In this document: positions 29,539 through 38,430 of the stretch, piece after piece
Position numbering within the stretch: the stretch's first letter is position 1
How the letters are laid out: each line of letters starts with the position of its first letter
Source: Ferrovibrio terrae
Lineage (GTDB): Bacteria; Pseudomonadota; Alphaproteobacteria; Ferrovibrionales; Ferrovibrionaceae
Direction of reading: 5' to 3'
Assembly (NCBI RefSeq): GCF_007197755.1
Contig: NZ_CP041636.1
Coordinates: forward strand, 2,702,001 to 2,766,000
DNA: 64,000 nt
Notes under the pieces: model-generated
What the model was told of the DNA's origin: nothing
Databases searched by the model: none
The model's input: the letters and a program-made list of their open reading frames with translations, nothing else
Program-made: the position numbers and the translations under genes

Positions 29539-30464
29539 TGGCGGCAGAGCTGGTCCGGCAGGAAGGTCTGATCGCGCGGCTGCCCGCCGTGCGCGGCCGG
29601 CTGTCGGCCGATGCCGGCCTGGCCGAGATCACCTGGTTCCGCGTCGGCGGTCCGGCCGAAGCAATGTTCCGTCCGGCCGATCGCGACGATCTCATCGCCT
29701 TCCTGAAGACCAAGCCGAAGGATGTGCAAGTCACCGTGCTCGGTGTCGGCTCCAACACGCTGGTGCGTGATGGCGGCATCGACGGTGTGGTGCTGCGGCT
29801 CGGTCGCGGCTTCGTCGAGATCGAGGCCGAAGGCGATGAGATCATCGCCGGTGCCGGCGCGCTGGACGTGAATGTGGCGCAGACCGCGCAGATGCATGGC
29901 ATTGCCGGCCTGGAATTCCTGCGCGGCATTCCCGGCACGGTCGGCGGCGGGTTGCGCATGAATGCCGGGGCCTACGGCACCGAGTTCAAGGATGTGCTGC
30001 TCTGGGCCGAAGCGCTGGACGGGCAGGGCAACCTGCATCGCCTGACGCTGGCAGACATGAAATTCGGCTATCGCCATTGCGGCGTGCCGGCAGACTGGAT
30101 TTTCCTCAGCTGCCGCCTCAAGGGCCGTCCCGGCGACAAGGCCGAGATTCAGAAGCGCATGGACGAGATCCAGGCCGCTCGCGAAGGCAGCCAGCCGATC
30201 CGCTCGCGCACTGGCGGCAGCACCTTCGCCAATCCGGAAGGTCACAAGGCCTGGCAGCTGGTCGATGCGGCCGGCTGTCGTGGTCTGGTGGTCGGCGATG
30301 CCCAGGTGTCGGAACAGCATTGCAACTTCCTGATCAACCGCGGCAATGCCACGGCCGCCGATCTCGAAACGTTGGGCGAGACCGTGCGCGAGCGCGTGAA
30401 GGCGCAGAGTGGCATCGAGCTGCGCTGGGAAATCAAGCGCATTGGCAAAGGAGCCGGCGCATGA
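29535..30464 (+). CDS. murB: UDP-N-acetylenolpyruvoylglucosamine reductase MurB
   Basis: 309 residues from the first of two adjacent ATG codons at 29535; a longer frame would run into murC. FAD-binding segments: [40 protein letters not shown], and [27 protein letters not shown]. The active-site region [28 protein letters not shown] and [19 protein letters not shown] near the end place it in the type I group with a catalytic Ser (GGSTF). It reduces UDP-GlcNAc-enolpyruvate to UDP-MurNAc with NADPH. The ddl ATG overlaps its stop. Confidence 0.97.
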   Translation: MMAAELVRQEGLIARLPAVRGRLSADAGLAEITWFRVGGPAEAMFRPADRDDLIAFLKTKPKDVQVTVLGVGSNTLVRDGGIDGVVLRLGRGFVEIEAEGDEIIAGAGALDVNVAQTAQMHGIAGLEFLRGIPGTVGGGLRMNAGAYGTEFKDVLLWAEALDGQGNLHRLTLADMKFGYRHCGVPADWIFLSCRLKGRPGDKAEIQKRMDEIQAAREGSQPIRSRTGGSTFANPEGHKAWQLVDAAGCRGLVVGDAQVSEQHCNFLINRGNATAADLETLGETVRERVKAQSGIELRWEIKRIGKGAGA

Positions 30465-31375
30465 AGAATCATGTCGCGGTCCTGATGGGTGGCTGGTCGT
30501 CGGAGCGCGAGGTCTCGCTTACCTCCGGTCGCGCCGTGTCCAAGGCGCTGAAAGACGAGGGCTTCAAGGTCAGCGAGATCGATGTCGACCGTGACCTCGC
30601 CACGAAACTCTCGGCGCTCAAGCCCGATGTCGCCTTCAATGCGCTGCATGGCCCCTTCGGCGAAGACGGCACGGTGCAGGGCCTGCTGGAACTGCTCGCC
30701 GTTCCCTATACGCATTCCGGCGTGCTGGCCTCGGCGCTGGCGATGAACAAGCCGATGGCTAAGGATATCTGGCGCAACCACGGCCTGCCGATGGCCAATG
30801 GCCAGGTGGTGCACCGCTCGGCTTTCCGCGCCGGTCCGGTGATGCCGTTCCCGTATGTGATCAAACCCCTCAACGAAGGCTCGTCGGTTGGCGTGCATAT
30901 CGTCTTTAACGGCGACAACTATCAGCCGCAGGACGACGCCACCTGGCATTTCGGTGAGCATGTGCTGGTCGAGCAATATATCCCCGGCCGCGAAATCCAG
31001 ATCGCGGTGATGGGCGATCGCGTGCTGGGCGCCATCGAGATCAAGGCGCATGGCCGCTTCTACGATTACGAGGCGAAATACACCGACGGCAAGGCCACGC
31101 ACCTGATGCCAGCGCCGCTGCCGCAAGCCATCTACGACGAGATCTGCGCCTTGGCGCTCAAGGCGCACCAGACGCTGGGCTGCCGTGGTGTCACGCGCTC
31201 CGACTGGCGCTATGACGATACCGAAGGCGGCAGCGGGAAGTTCTTCCTGCTCGAAATCAACACCCAGCCGGGCATGACGCCGCTGTCGCTGGTGCCGGAA
31301 ATCGCCGCCCATCAGGGCATCTCGTTCGGCCAGCTGGTGCGCTGGATGGTGGAGGACGCCTCATGCGATCGCTAG
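30461..31375 (+). CDS. ddl: D-alanine-D-alanine ligase
   Basis: 304 residues from ATG 30461, which overlaps the murB stop. ATP-grasp motifs: [22 protein letters not shown] (4-25), [66 protein letters not shown] and [25 protein letters not shown]. It joins two D-Ala for MurF. The size and GxxGEDGT motif fit the DdlB form found in dcw clusters. The 3' end overlaps ftsQ by 13 bp. Confidence 0.97.
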   Translation: MKNHVAVLMGGWSSEREVSLTSGRAVSKALKDEGFKVSEIDVDRDLATKLSALKPDVAFNALHGPFGEDGTVQGLLELLAVPYTHSGVLASALAMNKPMAKDIWRNHGLPMANGQVVHRSAFRAGPVMPFPYVIKPLNEGSSVGVHIVFNGDNYQPQDDATWHFGEHVLVEQYIPGREIQIAVMGDRVLGAIEIKAHGRFYDYEAKYTDGKATHLMPAPLPQAIYDEICALALKAHQTLGCRGVTRSDWRYDDTEGGSGKFFLLEINTQPGMTPLSLVPEIAAHQGISFGQLVRWMVEDASCDR

Positions 31376-32289
31376 TCGTTCTGCCCGACGACCGCCCCTG
31401 CGCGCCCTGCGCCCCGACATTGCCGCCGGCACGCCCGAAGGGCTATTGCCGTCCGCTGCCGCCGGCGCGCAAGCGTCCGAAGTCGGTGCTGTGGCGTCGC
31501 GTGAAGCAGACGGTCGCGGTGCTGCTCGTCGCCACATTGACCGGCGGTGGTGCCTATGCCTGGCTCAAGACCGATCTCCCGGCACAGGCGCGGCTGGCGG
31601 CGCAGGACATGATCGGCGATGCCGGCGCCACCGTCGACATGCGGCTGGGCGAGGTGAATGTGCAGGGCCGCGTGCATGCGCCGCTGGAAGCACTGGCCGA
31701 TGCGGTCGGCGTCGAGCGCGGCGATCCGATCCTCTCGCTCGACCTCGATGGCATCCGCCGTCGCGTGGAATCGATCGGCTGGGTCAAGCAGGCGACGATC
31801 TGGCGCCAGCTGCCGGATACGCTGCATATCGAGATCGTCGAGCGCGATGCCTTTGCGCGCTGGCAGATCGACGGCCGCGTCTACCTGATCGATGCCGAAG
31901 GCAAGGTGCTGGAAGAGGGCGACCGCGCCGACTTCCACAACCTCTTCCTGCTGGTGGGCGAGGGCGCATCCGACAAGGCACATGACCTGCTCGACATGCT
32001 GCAGAGCGAGCCGGTGCTGGCCTCGCGCGTGGTCAATGCGATCCGGGTGCGCAACCGCCGCTGGGACGTCGAATTCGACAACGGCATCGTCGCGCGTCTT
32101 CCGGAAGAAGGTGCAGCGACTGCATGGGCACGACTGATCGAACTGGAGCGCAGCCATGGCCTGCTGCGCCGCGACATCAAGGTGGTCGACCTGCGGCTGG
32201 AGGATCGGCTGATCGTGCAGCTGAACCCGGAAGCCGAACCACCGCCGCCAACCACCAATACGCCGCGCAAGGCGGGGAAACGGACATGA
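31363..32289 (+). CDS. ftsQ: Cell division protein FtsQ
   Basis: 308 residues. A Pro- and Cys-rich cytoplasmic tail (about 1-45, with CAPC at 13-16 and a third Cys at 29) precedes a single membrane helix (TVAVLLVATLTGGGAYAWL, about 50-68). The periplasmic POTRA domain follows (GEVNVQGRVHAPLEALADAVGVERGDPILSLDLDGIRRRVESIGWVKQATIWRQLPDTLHIEIVER), then the FtsQ beta domain with DGRVYLIDAEGKVLEE. FtsQ recruits FtsL/FtsB and is essential for septation. A Pro-rich tail closes it. It begins inside ddl and is followed by ftsA after 32 bp. Confidence 0.93.
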   Translation: MRSLVVLPDDRPCAPCAPTLPPARPKGYCRPLPPARKRPKSVLWRRVKQTVAVLLVATLTGGGAYAWLKTDLPAQARLAAQDMIGDAGATVDMRLGEVNVQGRVHAPLEALADAVGVERGDPILSLDLDGIRRRVESIGWVKQATIWRQLPDTLHIEIVERDAFARWQIDGRVYLIDAEGKVLEEGDRADFHNLFLLVGEGASDKAHDLLDMLQSEPVLASRVVNAIRVRNRRWDVEFDNGIVARLPEEGAATAWARLIELERSHGLLRRDIKVVDLRLEDRLIVQLNPEAEPPPPTTNTPRKAGKRT

Positions 32290-32321
32290 ACATGCGCATC
32301 GCTCGCAGGGGGAACTAGACC

Positions 32322-33563
32322 ATGGCTGTCTCGCGCAACGGACTGATTGCCGCCCTGGATGTCGGCTCGTCCAAAGTCTGCTGCTTCATCGCGCGCAGCG
32401 ATGGCGGCACGCTCCGCGTCATCGGCATCGGCCACCAGCTGTCGCGCGGCCTGCGCAATGGCAATGTGATTGACATGGATGCCGCCGAGCAGTCGATCCG
32501 CGCCGCAGTGGAAACCGCCGAGCGCATGTGCGGGGAAACCATCCGCGACGTGTTCGTCAGCGTGAATGCCGGCAACCCGCAGTCGCACAGCGTCGGCGTC
32601 GAAGTCGCCATCGACGGCCACGAAGTCACCGAGCATGACGTCGCCCTGGTGCTCGACCAGGGCCGCCGCCACGAACATCCGGGCGATCGTGAGATCGTGC
32701 ATTCGATTCCCGTCGGCTACACCATCGACGGGTCGCGTGGCATCAAGGACCCGCGCGGCATGGCCTGCGAACGCCTTGGCGTGAACATGCATGTCATCAC
32801 CGCCGGCTCGGGCCCGCTGCGCAATCTCGCCACCTGCGTCGCGCGAGGCCACCTGCGCATCGCCGGGCGAATCGTGTCGCCGTTTGCCGCCGGCCTCGCC
32901 TGCCTGGTCGAGGACGAGATGGATCTCGGCGTCACCCTGCTGGATATGGGCGGCGGCACCACCAGCCTGGCCGTGTTCTACGACGGGCAGCTGGTCCATG
33001 TGGACGTCGTGCCGCTCGGCGGCCACCATGTCACCAACGACATCGCCCGTGGCCTCTCGACTCCGCTGGCCCATGCCGAACGGCTCAAGACGCTGTACGG
33101 CACGGTGCTGCCGTCGCCGTCAGACGATACCGAGACGATCGACGTTCCCCAGGTGGGCGAGACCGACGATCATGCCCATAACCAGGTGCCGCGCTCGATT
33201 CTGACCGGCATCATCAAACCCCGACTCGAGGAAACCCTCGAGCAGGTGCGCGAGCGACTCGCGCAATCCGGATTCGAGAAGCTGGCCGGCCGCCGCGTGG
33301 TGCTCACCGGCGGCGCCAGCCAGCTGCAGGGCGTGCGCGAACTCGCCGCCCGCATTCTCGACAAGCAAGTGCGCCTGGGCCGTCCGATCCGTGTCGGCGG
33401 CCTGGCAGAGGCAACCGGCGGTCCGGCCTTCTCGGCCTGTGCCGGTTTGCTCTCTTACGCTCAACAGCAGGCGGCCGAGCGCATGATCCGTCTGCCCGAA
33501 CCTGAGCCCGCACCCAACGGCGCGATTTCGCGAATCGGCCGCTGGTTGCGGGCCAATTTCTGA
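32322..33563 (+). CDS. ftsA: Cell division protein FtsA
   Basis: 413 residues, actin-like. IAALDVGSSKVCCFIARSD (about 9-27) is phosphate loop 1; GVTLLDMGGGTTSLAVFYDGQLVHVDVVPLGGHHVTNDIARGL is the second nucleotide-binding segment with SHS2 context; RRVVLTGGASQLQGVRELAARIL is the adenosine motif. The C-terminal amphipathic helix (ISRIGRWLRANF) is the membrane-targeting sequence. FtsA tethers FtsZ filaments to the inner membrane. A 120 bp gap with two adjacent inverted repeats separates it from ftsZ, which suggests ftsZ has additional expression of its own. Confidence 0.96.
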   Translation: MAVSRNGLIAALDVGSSKVCCFIARSDGGTLRVIGIGHQLSRGLRNGNVIDMDAAEQSIRAAVETAERMCGETIRDVFVSVNAGNPQSHSVGVEVAIDGHEVTEHDVALVLDQGRRHEHPGDREIVHSIPVGYTIDGSRGIKDPRGMACERLGVNMHVITAGSGPLRNLATCVARGHLRIAGRIVSPFAAGLACLVEDEMDLGVTLLDMGGGTTSLAVFYDGQLVHVDVVPLGGHHVTNDIARGLSTPLAHAERLKTLYGTVLPSPSDDTETIDVPQVGETDDHAHNQVPRSILTGIIKPRLEETLEQVRERLAQSGFEKLAGRRVVLTGGASQLQGVRELAARILDKQVRLGRPIRVGGLAEATGGPAFSACAGLLSYAQQQAAERMIRLPEPEPAPNGAISRIGRWLRANF

Positions 33564-33592
33564 TCGTGTGGTGAAGACAATGGAGACCGTTC

Positions 33593-33652
33593 AAAAAATC
33601 ACCAGCAACCACGCGATTTTTTCAATGTCGCTTGCATCATGCGACGACATTG
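33593..33652. repeat. Two back-to-back inverted repeats in the ftsA-ftsZ gap
   Basis: The first pairs AAAAAATC (33593-33600) with GATTTTTT (33615-33622); the second starts on the next base and pairs CAATGTCG (33623-33630) with CGACATTG (33645-33652). Both have 14 bp between the arms. They occupy half of the 120 bp leader of ftsZ and end 31 bp before its start. They could be protein-binding sites or mRNA hairpins. Confidence 0.6.
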
Positions 33653-33683
33653 TTCAAAGCAACTTGTAACCCTGGAGGAGAAC

Positions 33684-35429
33684 ATGGGTATCAATTTGAG
33701 CATGCCGACCACGCGGGAACTGAAACCCCGCATCGTCGTCTTCGGCGTCGGCGGCGCCGGCGGCAATGCCGTCAACAATATGATTGCGGCTCAGCTTGAG
33801 GGTGTGGAGTTCGTTGCGGCGAACACCGATGCCCAGTCGCTGAACATGTCGCTCACCGAGCGGCGTATCCAGCTGGGCACCGCCCTGACGCAAGGCCTGG
33901 GCTGCGGCGCCCGTCCGGAAGTCGGCCGCGGCTCGGCCGAAGAGTCGCTCGACCAGATCATCGAGCATATGCAGGGCAGCCATATGGCCTTCGTGGCGGC
34001 TGGCATGGGCGGCGGCACCGGCACCGGTGCGGCCCCCGTGATCGCCCGCGCTGCCAAGGAAATGGGCATCCTGACCGTGGGTGTCGTGACCAAGCCGTTC
34101 TCGTTTGAAGGCAGCCAGCGCATGAAGCTGGCCGAGGCTGGCATCCGCGAACTGCAGCAGTATGTCGACACTCTGATCATCATCCCGAACCAGAACCTGT
34201 TCCGGGTGGCCAACGAGAAGACCACGTTCGCCGATGCCTTCAAGATGGCCGACAACGTGCTGCAGTCGGGCGTGCGCGGCATCACCGATCTGATGGTGAT
34301 GCCCGGCCTGATCAACCTCGATTTCGCCGACGTGCGGTCGGTGATGAGCGAGATGGGCAAGGCCATGATGGGCACCGGCGAGGCCGAGGGCGATCATCGC
34401 GCCATCGAGGCCGCCGAGCGCGCCATCGCCAACCCGCTGCTGGACGATATCTCGATGAAGGGCGCCCGCGGCGTGCTCATCAACATCACCGGCGGCCCGG
34501 ACCTGACGCTGTTCGAAGTTGATGAAGCCGCGAACCGCATCCGCGAGGAAGTCGATCCGGAAGCCAACATCATCGTCGGTTCGACGCTGGATGCGAATAT
34601 GGAAGGCCGCATGCGGGTTTCCGTCGTCGCCACCGGCATCGACGCCGCCGCGCAGCTGGCCAGCCAGCCGCAGGCTGCACCCAGCTTGCGTCTGGTGACC
34701 CCGCCGCAGGCCAAGCCGGTCAACTTCGGCGCCCTGCCGCGTCCGGCTGTTTCGGCTGCAGCTCCGGCCACCATGCAGGCGGCTCAGCCTGTCGTCGCGC
34801 AGACCATCGTGGCGCCCGCACCGATGACGGCTGGCGCAACTGCCCTGGCCATGCCGGAACCGGTTGCGATCATTCCGGAACCCGCGATGGAACTGCCGGA
34901 GCCTGCTGCCCTTCCGGAAAGCGCGATGATCGCGCCGGACATGCCGCTCGCGGCTGACCCGGCGGCTTTTGTCGCCGCCGCTCCGGTGGCTGAACCAACC
35001 GCGCCGCGTCCCTTCGCTGCGCAGCTGGCCGAGGCCCAGGCGGTGCAGGCGGCATTCATGCCGCCGGCTGCACAGTCGATGCCGGCGCCGGTCCAGGCGC
35101 CTGCCGCGATGCGTCAGCCGGATCCGTTCGCCGAAGCCGACATGGTCAACAAGCCGGTCGAGCCGAAGAAGAAGGCCAGCCTGTTTGACCGTATCACCGG
35201 CGCGGCCCGCCGCACCGAGGCCGAGCCGGCCCCGATGCATCGTCAGGCCGAACCGCAGTTCACCCGCCAGCCGGCCGCCCCGGTTGCGGCGCCTGCGGCC
35301 ACCGTGCGGGTCGAACCGCCGCGCCAGGCCGATCTCGGCCTGACCGCAACGGCGGAACGGGCCACACCGACCCGGCCGCAGGACGATCTGCTGGACATTC
35401 CGGCCTTCCTGCGCCGGCAGGCCAACTGA
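33684..35429 (+). CDS. ftsZ: Cell division GTPase FtsZ with long Ala/Pro linker
   Basis: 581 residues from ATG 33684, preceded by GGAGGAG six bases upstream; an upstream in-frame ATG has no support. The GTPase core covers about residues 13-320: [25 protein letters not shown], the tubulin signature [10 protein letters not shown] (109-118), and the T7 loop region [16 protein letters not shown]. About 245 residues of Ala/Pro/Met-rich low-complexity linker follow, then a basic stretch ([16 protein letters not shown]) and the C-terminal peptide [11 protein letters not shown] that binds FtsA. FtsZ polymerises into the division ring. The total is well above the 383 residues of E. coli FtsZ but within the alphaproteobacterial range. 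A strong terminator follows. Confidence 0.98.
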   Translation: MGINLSMPTTRELKPRIVVFGVGGAGGNAVNNMIAAQLEGVEFVAANTDAQSLNMSLTERRIQLGTALTQGLGCGARPEVGRGSAEESLDQIIEHMQGSHMAFVAAGMGGGTGTGAAPVIARAAKEMGILTVGVVTKPFSFEGSQRMKLAEAGIRELQQYVDTLIIIPNQNLFRVANEKTTFADAFKMADNVLQSGVRGITDLMVMPGLINLDFADVRSVMSEMGKAMMGTGEAEGDHRAIEAAERAIANPLLDDISMKGARGVLINITGGPDLTLFEVDEAANRIREEVDPEANIIVGSTLDANMEGRMRVSVVATGIDAAAQLASQPQAAPSLRLVTPPQAKPVNFGALPRPAVSAAAPATMQAAQPVVAQTIVAPAPMTAGATALAMPEPVAIIPEPAMELPEPAALPESAMIAPDMPLAADPAAFVAAAPVAEPTAPRPFAAQLAEAQAVQAAFMPPAAQSMPAPVQAPAAMRQPDPFAEADMVNKPVEPKKKASLFDRITGAARRTEAEPAPMHRQAEPQFTRQPAAPVAAPAATVRVEPPRQADLGLTATAERATPTRPQDDLLDIPAFLRRQAN

Positions 35430-35510
35430 GCATCGAAAACCGCCGCTAAGTGTAGGATTTTGTTAATAAAAGCGGCGTTACAACTGGTAACACAGAGTGA
35501 TTTGTTGAAG

Positions 35511-35548
35511 CCGGGGGTGGTTGGTAAAACCATCCCCGGTTTTCTTTT
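35511..35548 (+). terminator. Rho-independent terminator after ftsZ
   Basis: A 12 bp stem (CCGGGGGTGGTT 35511-35522 with AACCATCCCCGG 35528-35539, one G-U pair) with loop GGTAA is followed by TTTTCTTTT. It divides ftsZ from lpxC, so lpxC must rely on read-through or on its own promoter within the 46 bp before its start. Confidence 0.9.
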
Positions 35549-35594
35549 GCGCGAATTCTGTCCGATTCGCGATCCAGTTCAAGGAGTTCGCCCA

Positions 35595-36554
35595 GTGCTC
35601 AACACCGGCAAGATTGCCCAGAAGACACTGAAGAACCGCATCAAGTGCTCGGGCATCGGCCTGCACAGCGGTGCGAAGGTCACGCTGGTGCTGAATCCTG
35701 CTGCCCCGGATACCGGCGTGGTGTTCCGCCGCGTCGATCTGCCGGGCCGTCCGCTGGTGAGCGCCCGCTATGACCAGGTGACCGACCTGCGCATGTGCAC
35801 GACGGTCGCTGCCGGCGAAGGCATCTCGATCGGCACCGTCGAGCATCTGATGGCTGCACTGGCCGGCTTAGGGATCGACAACGTTCTGATCGACATCGAC
35901 GGCCCCGAAGTGCCGGTGATGGATGGTTCGTCCGCGCCCTTCGTCTTCCTGATCGAATGCGCCGATGCGATCGAGCAGGTCGCCCCGCGCAAGTATCTCA
36001 AGGTGCTGAAAGCCATTGAAGTGAGCGAAGGCAATGCCACCGCCACGCTGCTGCCGGCCGATGGTTTCACCATCGATTTCGAAATCGAATTCGCCAACAA
36101 GATGATCGGCCGCCAGAGCGCCGAATTCCAGCTGGAACCGGGCCGCTTCAAGGCCGATATCGCGCGTGCGCGTACCTTCGGTTTCGTGCAGGAAGTCGAA
36201 CAGCTGCGCGCCATGGGCCTCGCCCGCGGCGGTTCGCTCGAGAATGCCGTTGTGCTGGGTCATGACCGCATCCTGAACGATGACGGCCTGCGCTATGACG
36301 ACGAATTCGTGCGTCACAAGATTCTCGACGCCCTGGGCGATCTCTACCTCGCCGGCGCGCCGCTGATCGGCCGCTATATCGGTCGCCGCTCGGGTCATGC
36401 CGTCAACAACAAGCTGCTCAAGGCGCTGTTCGCCGACCAGAGCGCCTTCGCCTGGACCACGCATACCAAGGTACGCGAAACCGCCCGGATCATGCCGGTG
36501 GTCGATGTCGCCGCCGGTCGCCAGCGCCAGATCGCTGCCGAAGCGGCGCTGTAA
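35595..36554 (+). CDS. lpxC: UDP-3-O-acyl-N-acetylglucosamine deacetylase LpxC
   Basis: 319 residues from GTG 35595, which has AAGGAG eight bases upstream; the longer open frame would include the ftsZ terminator. The fold signatures are [25 protein letters not shown], the zinc-binding helix EHLMAAL with His84, [51 protein letters not shown], and [19 protein letters not shown] near 241-260 with the other zinc ligands. LpxC catalyses the committed step of lipid A synthesis in the cytoplasm. Its position directly after ftsZ is conserved in many proteobacteria. Confidence 0.97.
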   Translation: MLNTGKIAQKTLKNRIKCSGIGLHSGAKVTLVLNPAAPDTGVVFRRVDLPGRPLVSARYDQVTDLRMCTTVAAGEGISIGTVEHLMAALAGLGIDNVLIDIDGPEVPVMDGSSAPFVFLIECADAIEQVAPRKYLKVLKAIEVSEGNATATLLPADGFTIDFEIEFANKMIGRQSAEFQLEPGRFKADIARARTFGFVQEVEQLRAMGLARGGSLENAVVLGHDRILNDDGLRYDDEFVRHKILDALGDLYLAGAPLIGRYIGRRSGHAVNNKLLKALFADQSAFAWTTHTKVRETARIMPVVDVAAGRQRQIAAEAAL

Positions 36555-36576
36555 TCAGCGCGTTCTAACGGATTGC

Positions 36577-36604
36577 AAAAAGCCCCGCGCAAGCGGGGCT
36601 TTTC
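36577..36604 (+). terminator. Terminator of lpxC (plus strand)
   Basis: AAAAAGCCCCGC, loop GCAA, GCGGGGCTTTT: an 8 bp GC stem (36581-36588 with 36593-36600) plus A-U extension. It lies 26 bp after the lpxC stop. Its sequence is the exact reverse complement of the hairpin at 36635-36654. Confidence 0.88.
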
Positions 36605-36625
36605 ATGTCCGGGGACCGTGTCCGC

Positions 36626-36656
36626 AAAAGAAAAAGCCCCGCTTGCGCGGGGCTTT
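36626..36656 (-). terminator. Terminator of the convergent XRE regulator gene (minus strand)
   Basis: The hairpin 36635-36654 has the same 8 bp GC stem; on the minus strand it is followed by TTTTTCTTTT (36635 down to 36626). It serves the gene at 36694-37098 and mirrors the lpxC terminator across a 34 bp spacer. Confidence 0.85.
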
Positions 36657-36693
36657 CGCAGGCTGCCGGTGACGGCAGCAAAGTCTTGTCGGC

Positions 36694-37098
36694 TCAGCTC
36701 TGCGGTTCGGCAGCGCCTAGCTCTTCTTCCTTGTAGCGGCTGGCGATGCTCTTGATCAGGCCGGCCACCGCGGAGCGGATCGTGGTGTCTTCGATGTCGC
36801 TGAAATTGCGCACCAGCTCAATGGTGGAGCGGTTCTTGCCGCCATGCTCCAGCGGGCGGCTCTCCAGGCGGGCTTCCAGGCCCTCGAAGAAGTAGGCCAT
36901 GTCGACCTGCAGGCGCTGGGCGATCTCGAACAGGCGGCCGGCGCTGACGCGATTGGCGCCAGTTTCGTACTTTTGCACCTGCTGGTAGGAAATCTTCAGC
37001 GAGTTGGCCAGTTCTTCCTGGGTCAGGCCGAGTTCGGTGCGGCGGGCACGGATGCGCTCACCCACATACTCGTCGACACGCGTTGCGATTTTACCCAT
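36694..37098 (-). CDS. XRE-family helix-turn-helix transcriptional regulator
   Basis: 134 residues. The HTH_3 domain spans about residues 10-68: VGERIRARRTELGLTQEELANSLKISYQQVQKYETGANRVSAGRLFEIAQRLQVDMAYFFEGL. The recognition helix is SYQQVQKYETG. A charged C-terminal region of about 60 residues (TIELVRNFSDIEDTTIRSAVAGLIKSIASRYKEEE) is probably helical and may mediate oligomerisation or sensing. Regulators of this type are widespread in alphaproteobacteria; the targets are unknown. It is transcribed toward lpxC, with its own terminator, and away from bamD across a 464 bp spacer, so both that spacer and its own promoter are candidate targets. Confidence 0.88.
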   Translation of the reverse strand: MGKIATRVDEYVGERIRARRTELGLTQEELANSLKISYQQVQKYETGANRVSAGRLFEIAQRLQVDMAYFFEGLEARLESRPLEHGGKNRSTIELVRNFSDIEDTTIRSAVAGLIKSIASRYKEEELGAAEPQS

Positions 37099-37562
37099 TG
37101 AATCACCTCATGGTGGGCCGGAAATACCGGCCGGCCTCTATATCTATGGCCCGGTGCCAGTTCAACCGGCGCTCGCGAGATTATTCATCTCCTGCCGGCT
37201 GGCCGGAATTTCGTACTTTTCTGACCGCATCTGCCATCGCATCTACTCGCGAGGCGGGATTGACCCCGAGCGGAAACCGTACAAAACCGGGTACCGACAC
37301 AGGTAATAGGCGAATTCGATGCCGGTGAAAATCGTTCAGAAGTATAAGCCGCAACCACAGGTAAAAAGTACAGCAATAATGGATAGATAGCGGAACAGCC
37401 CCCAGGCCGACGTTCAAAAGGCGTAGTTCGGGCGGCGAAGAATAGCCTGTTAAGGCTATTTCGATCGGCCAAGGGGGCCCGGGGCAGGAGCCGGGAGGGG
37501 CTCCGCCTGCACCGGATTTTCCCAATCGTCATAAGGCCCAATCTTGATTTTGAGGGGGGGGC
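37099..37562. other. 464 bp intergenic region between the XRE regulator and bamD
   Basis: No convincing gene or tRNA is seen; open frames here lack ribosome sites and protein-like composition. The part next to the regulator should contain its promoter. Near bamD there is a GC-rich hairpin (about 37483-37511: GCAGGAGCC with GGCTCCGCCTGC, three bases bulged). The middle (37310-37400) is less GC-rich than the surroundings and could hold the bamD promoter or a small RNA, but I cannot identify either. Confidence 0.5.
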
Positions 37563-38411
37563 GTGTCACAGAATCAAACCATGCCTGTGTTCACCAATCT
37601 GGATTCGTCGCGGCTGGTTCCGACCGCGCGACGCCTCGTCTCCGCCCTGCTGCTGATGCTGGTGGTCGCCGCCTGCGGCACCAAGGACGCGCCCTATGTC
37701 GAGCGCCCGGTCGAGGAGCTGTACAACCGGGCGATGGATGCGATGGCGTCCAGCGAATGGGAAGCCGCGGCCAAGGGTTTCGACGAGGTTGAACGCCAGC
37801 ACCCTTACTCGGTCTGGGCCAACAAGGCTCAGCTGATGGCGGCCTATGCCTACTACCAGAAGAATATGTACACCGACGCCATCTCGTCGGCGGAGCGTTT
37901 CATCCAGCTGCATCCGGGCAGCCGCGAAACGCCGTACGCCTATTATCTGGTGGCGGTCTGCTATTACGAGCAGATCACCGATGTCGGTCGCGACCAGAAG
38001 ATCACGCAGCAGGCACTCAGCTCGCTGGAAGAAGTGGTGCGCCGCTACCCCACCAGCGAATATGCTCGCGACGCGCGCCTGAAGATCGACCTGACGCGCG
38101 ACCATCTTGCCGGCAAGGAAATGACCATCGGCCGCTACTATCTGCGCACCAATATGCAGATCGCGGCGATCAACCGCTTCAAGATGGTGATCGAGAAATA
38201 CCAGACCACCACGCATGTGCCTGAAGCACTGCATCGGCTGGCCGAGGCCTATATGAGTCTCGGTGTGCTGGAAGAAGCGCAGAACGTTGCCGCCGTGCTC
38301 GGCTACAACTATCCGGGCAGCGAATGGTATGTCGACACCTATACGCTGGTGACCGGCCAGGAAGTTTCGACGGCCTCGTCGGAAAAGAAATCCTGGTGGA
38401 ATATCTTCTGA
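37563..38411 (+). CDS. bamD: Outer membrane assembly lipoprotein BamD
   Basis: 282 residues from GTG 37563, which has GAGGGGGGGG just upstream; ATG 37581 is an alternative. A signal peptide with lipobox LVVAAC places the lipidated Cys at residue 38. Five TPR-like repeats follow (AMDAMASSEWEAAAKGFDEVERQHPYSVWANKAQLMAAYAYYQ, DAISSAERFIQLHPGSRETPYAYYLVAVCYYEQ, and so on), with YLRTNMQIAAINRFKMVIEKYQTTTHVPEALHRLAEAYMSLG typical of BamD/YfiO. BamD binds BamA and delivers outer membrane proteins for insertion. recN follows 19 bp later, an arrangement common in alphaproteobacteria. Confidence 0.95.
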   Translation: MSQNQTMPVFTNLDSSRLVPTARRLVSALLLMLVVAACGTKDAPYVERPVEELYNRAMDAMASSEWEAAAKGFDEVERQHPYSVWANKAQLMAAYAYYQKNMYTDAISSAERFIQLHPGSRETPYAYYLVAVCYYEQITDVGRDQKITQQALSSLEEVVRRYPTSEYARDARLKIDLTRDHLAGKEMTIGRYYLRTNMQIAAINRFKMVIEKYQTTTHVPEALHRLAEAYMSLGVLEEAQNVAAVLGYNYPGSEWYVDTYTLVTGQEVSTASSEKKSWWNIF

Positions 38412-38430
38412 CGCAGCCCGCAGCCCATCC

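Noticed and set aside
37004-37541. Several short open frames on both strands in the spacer before bamD
   Set aside because: No ribosome sites, Arg/Ser/Pro-rich composition, and they overlap each other; no sign of selection for protein.
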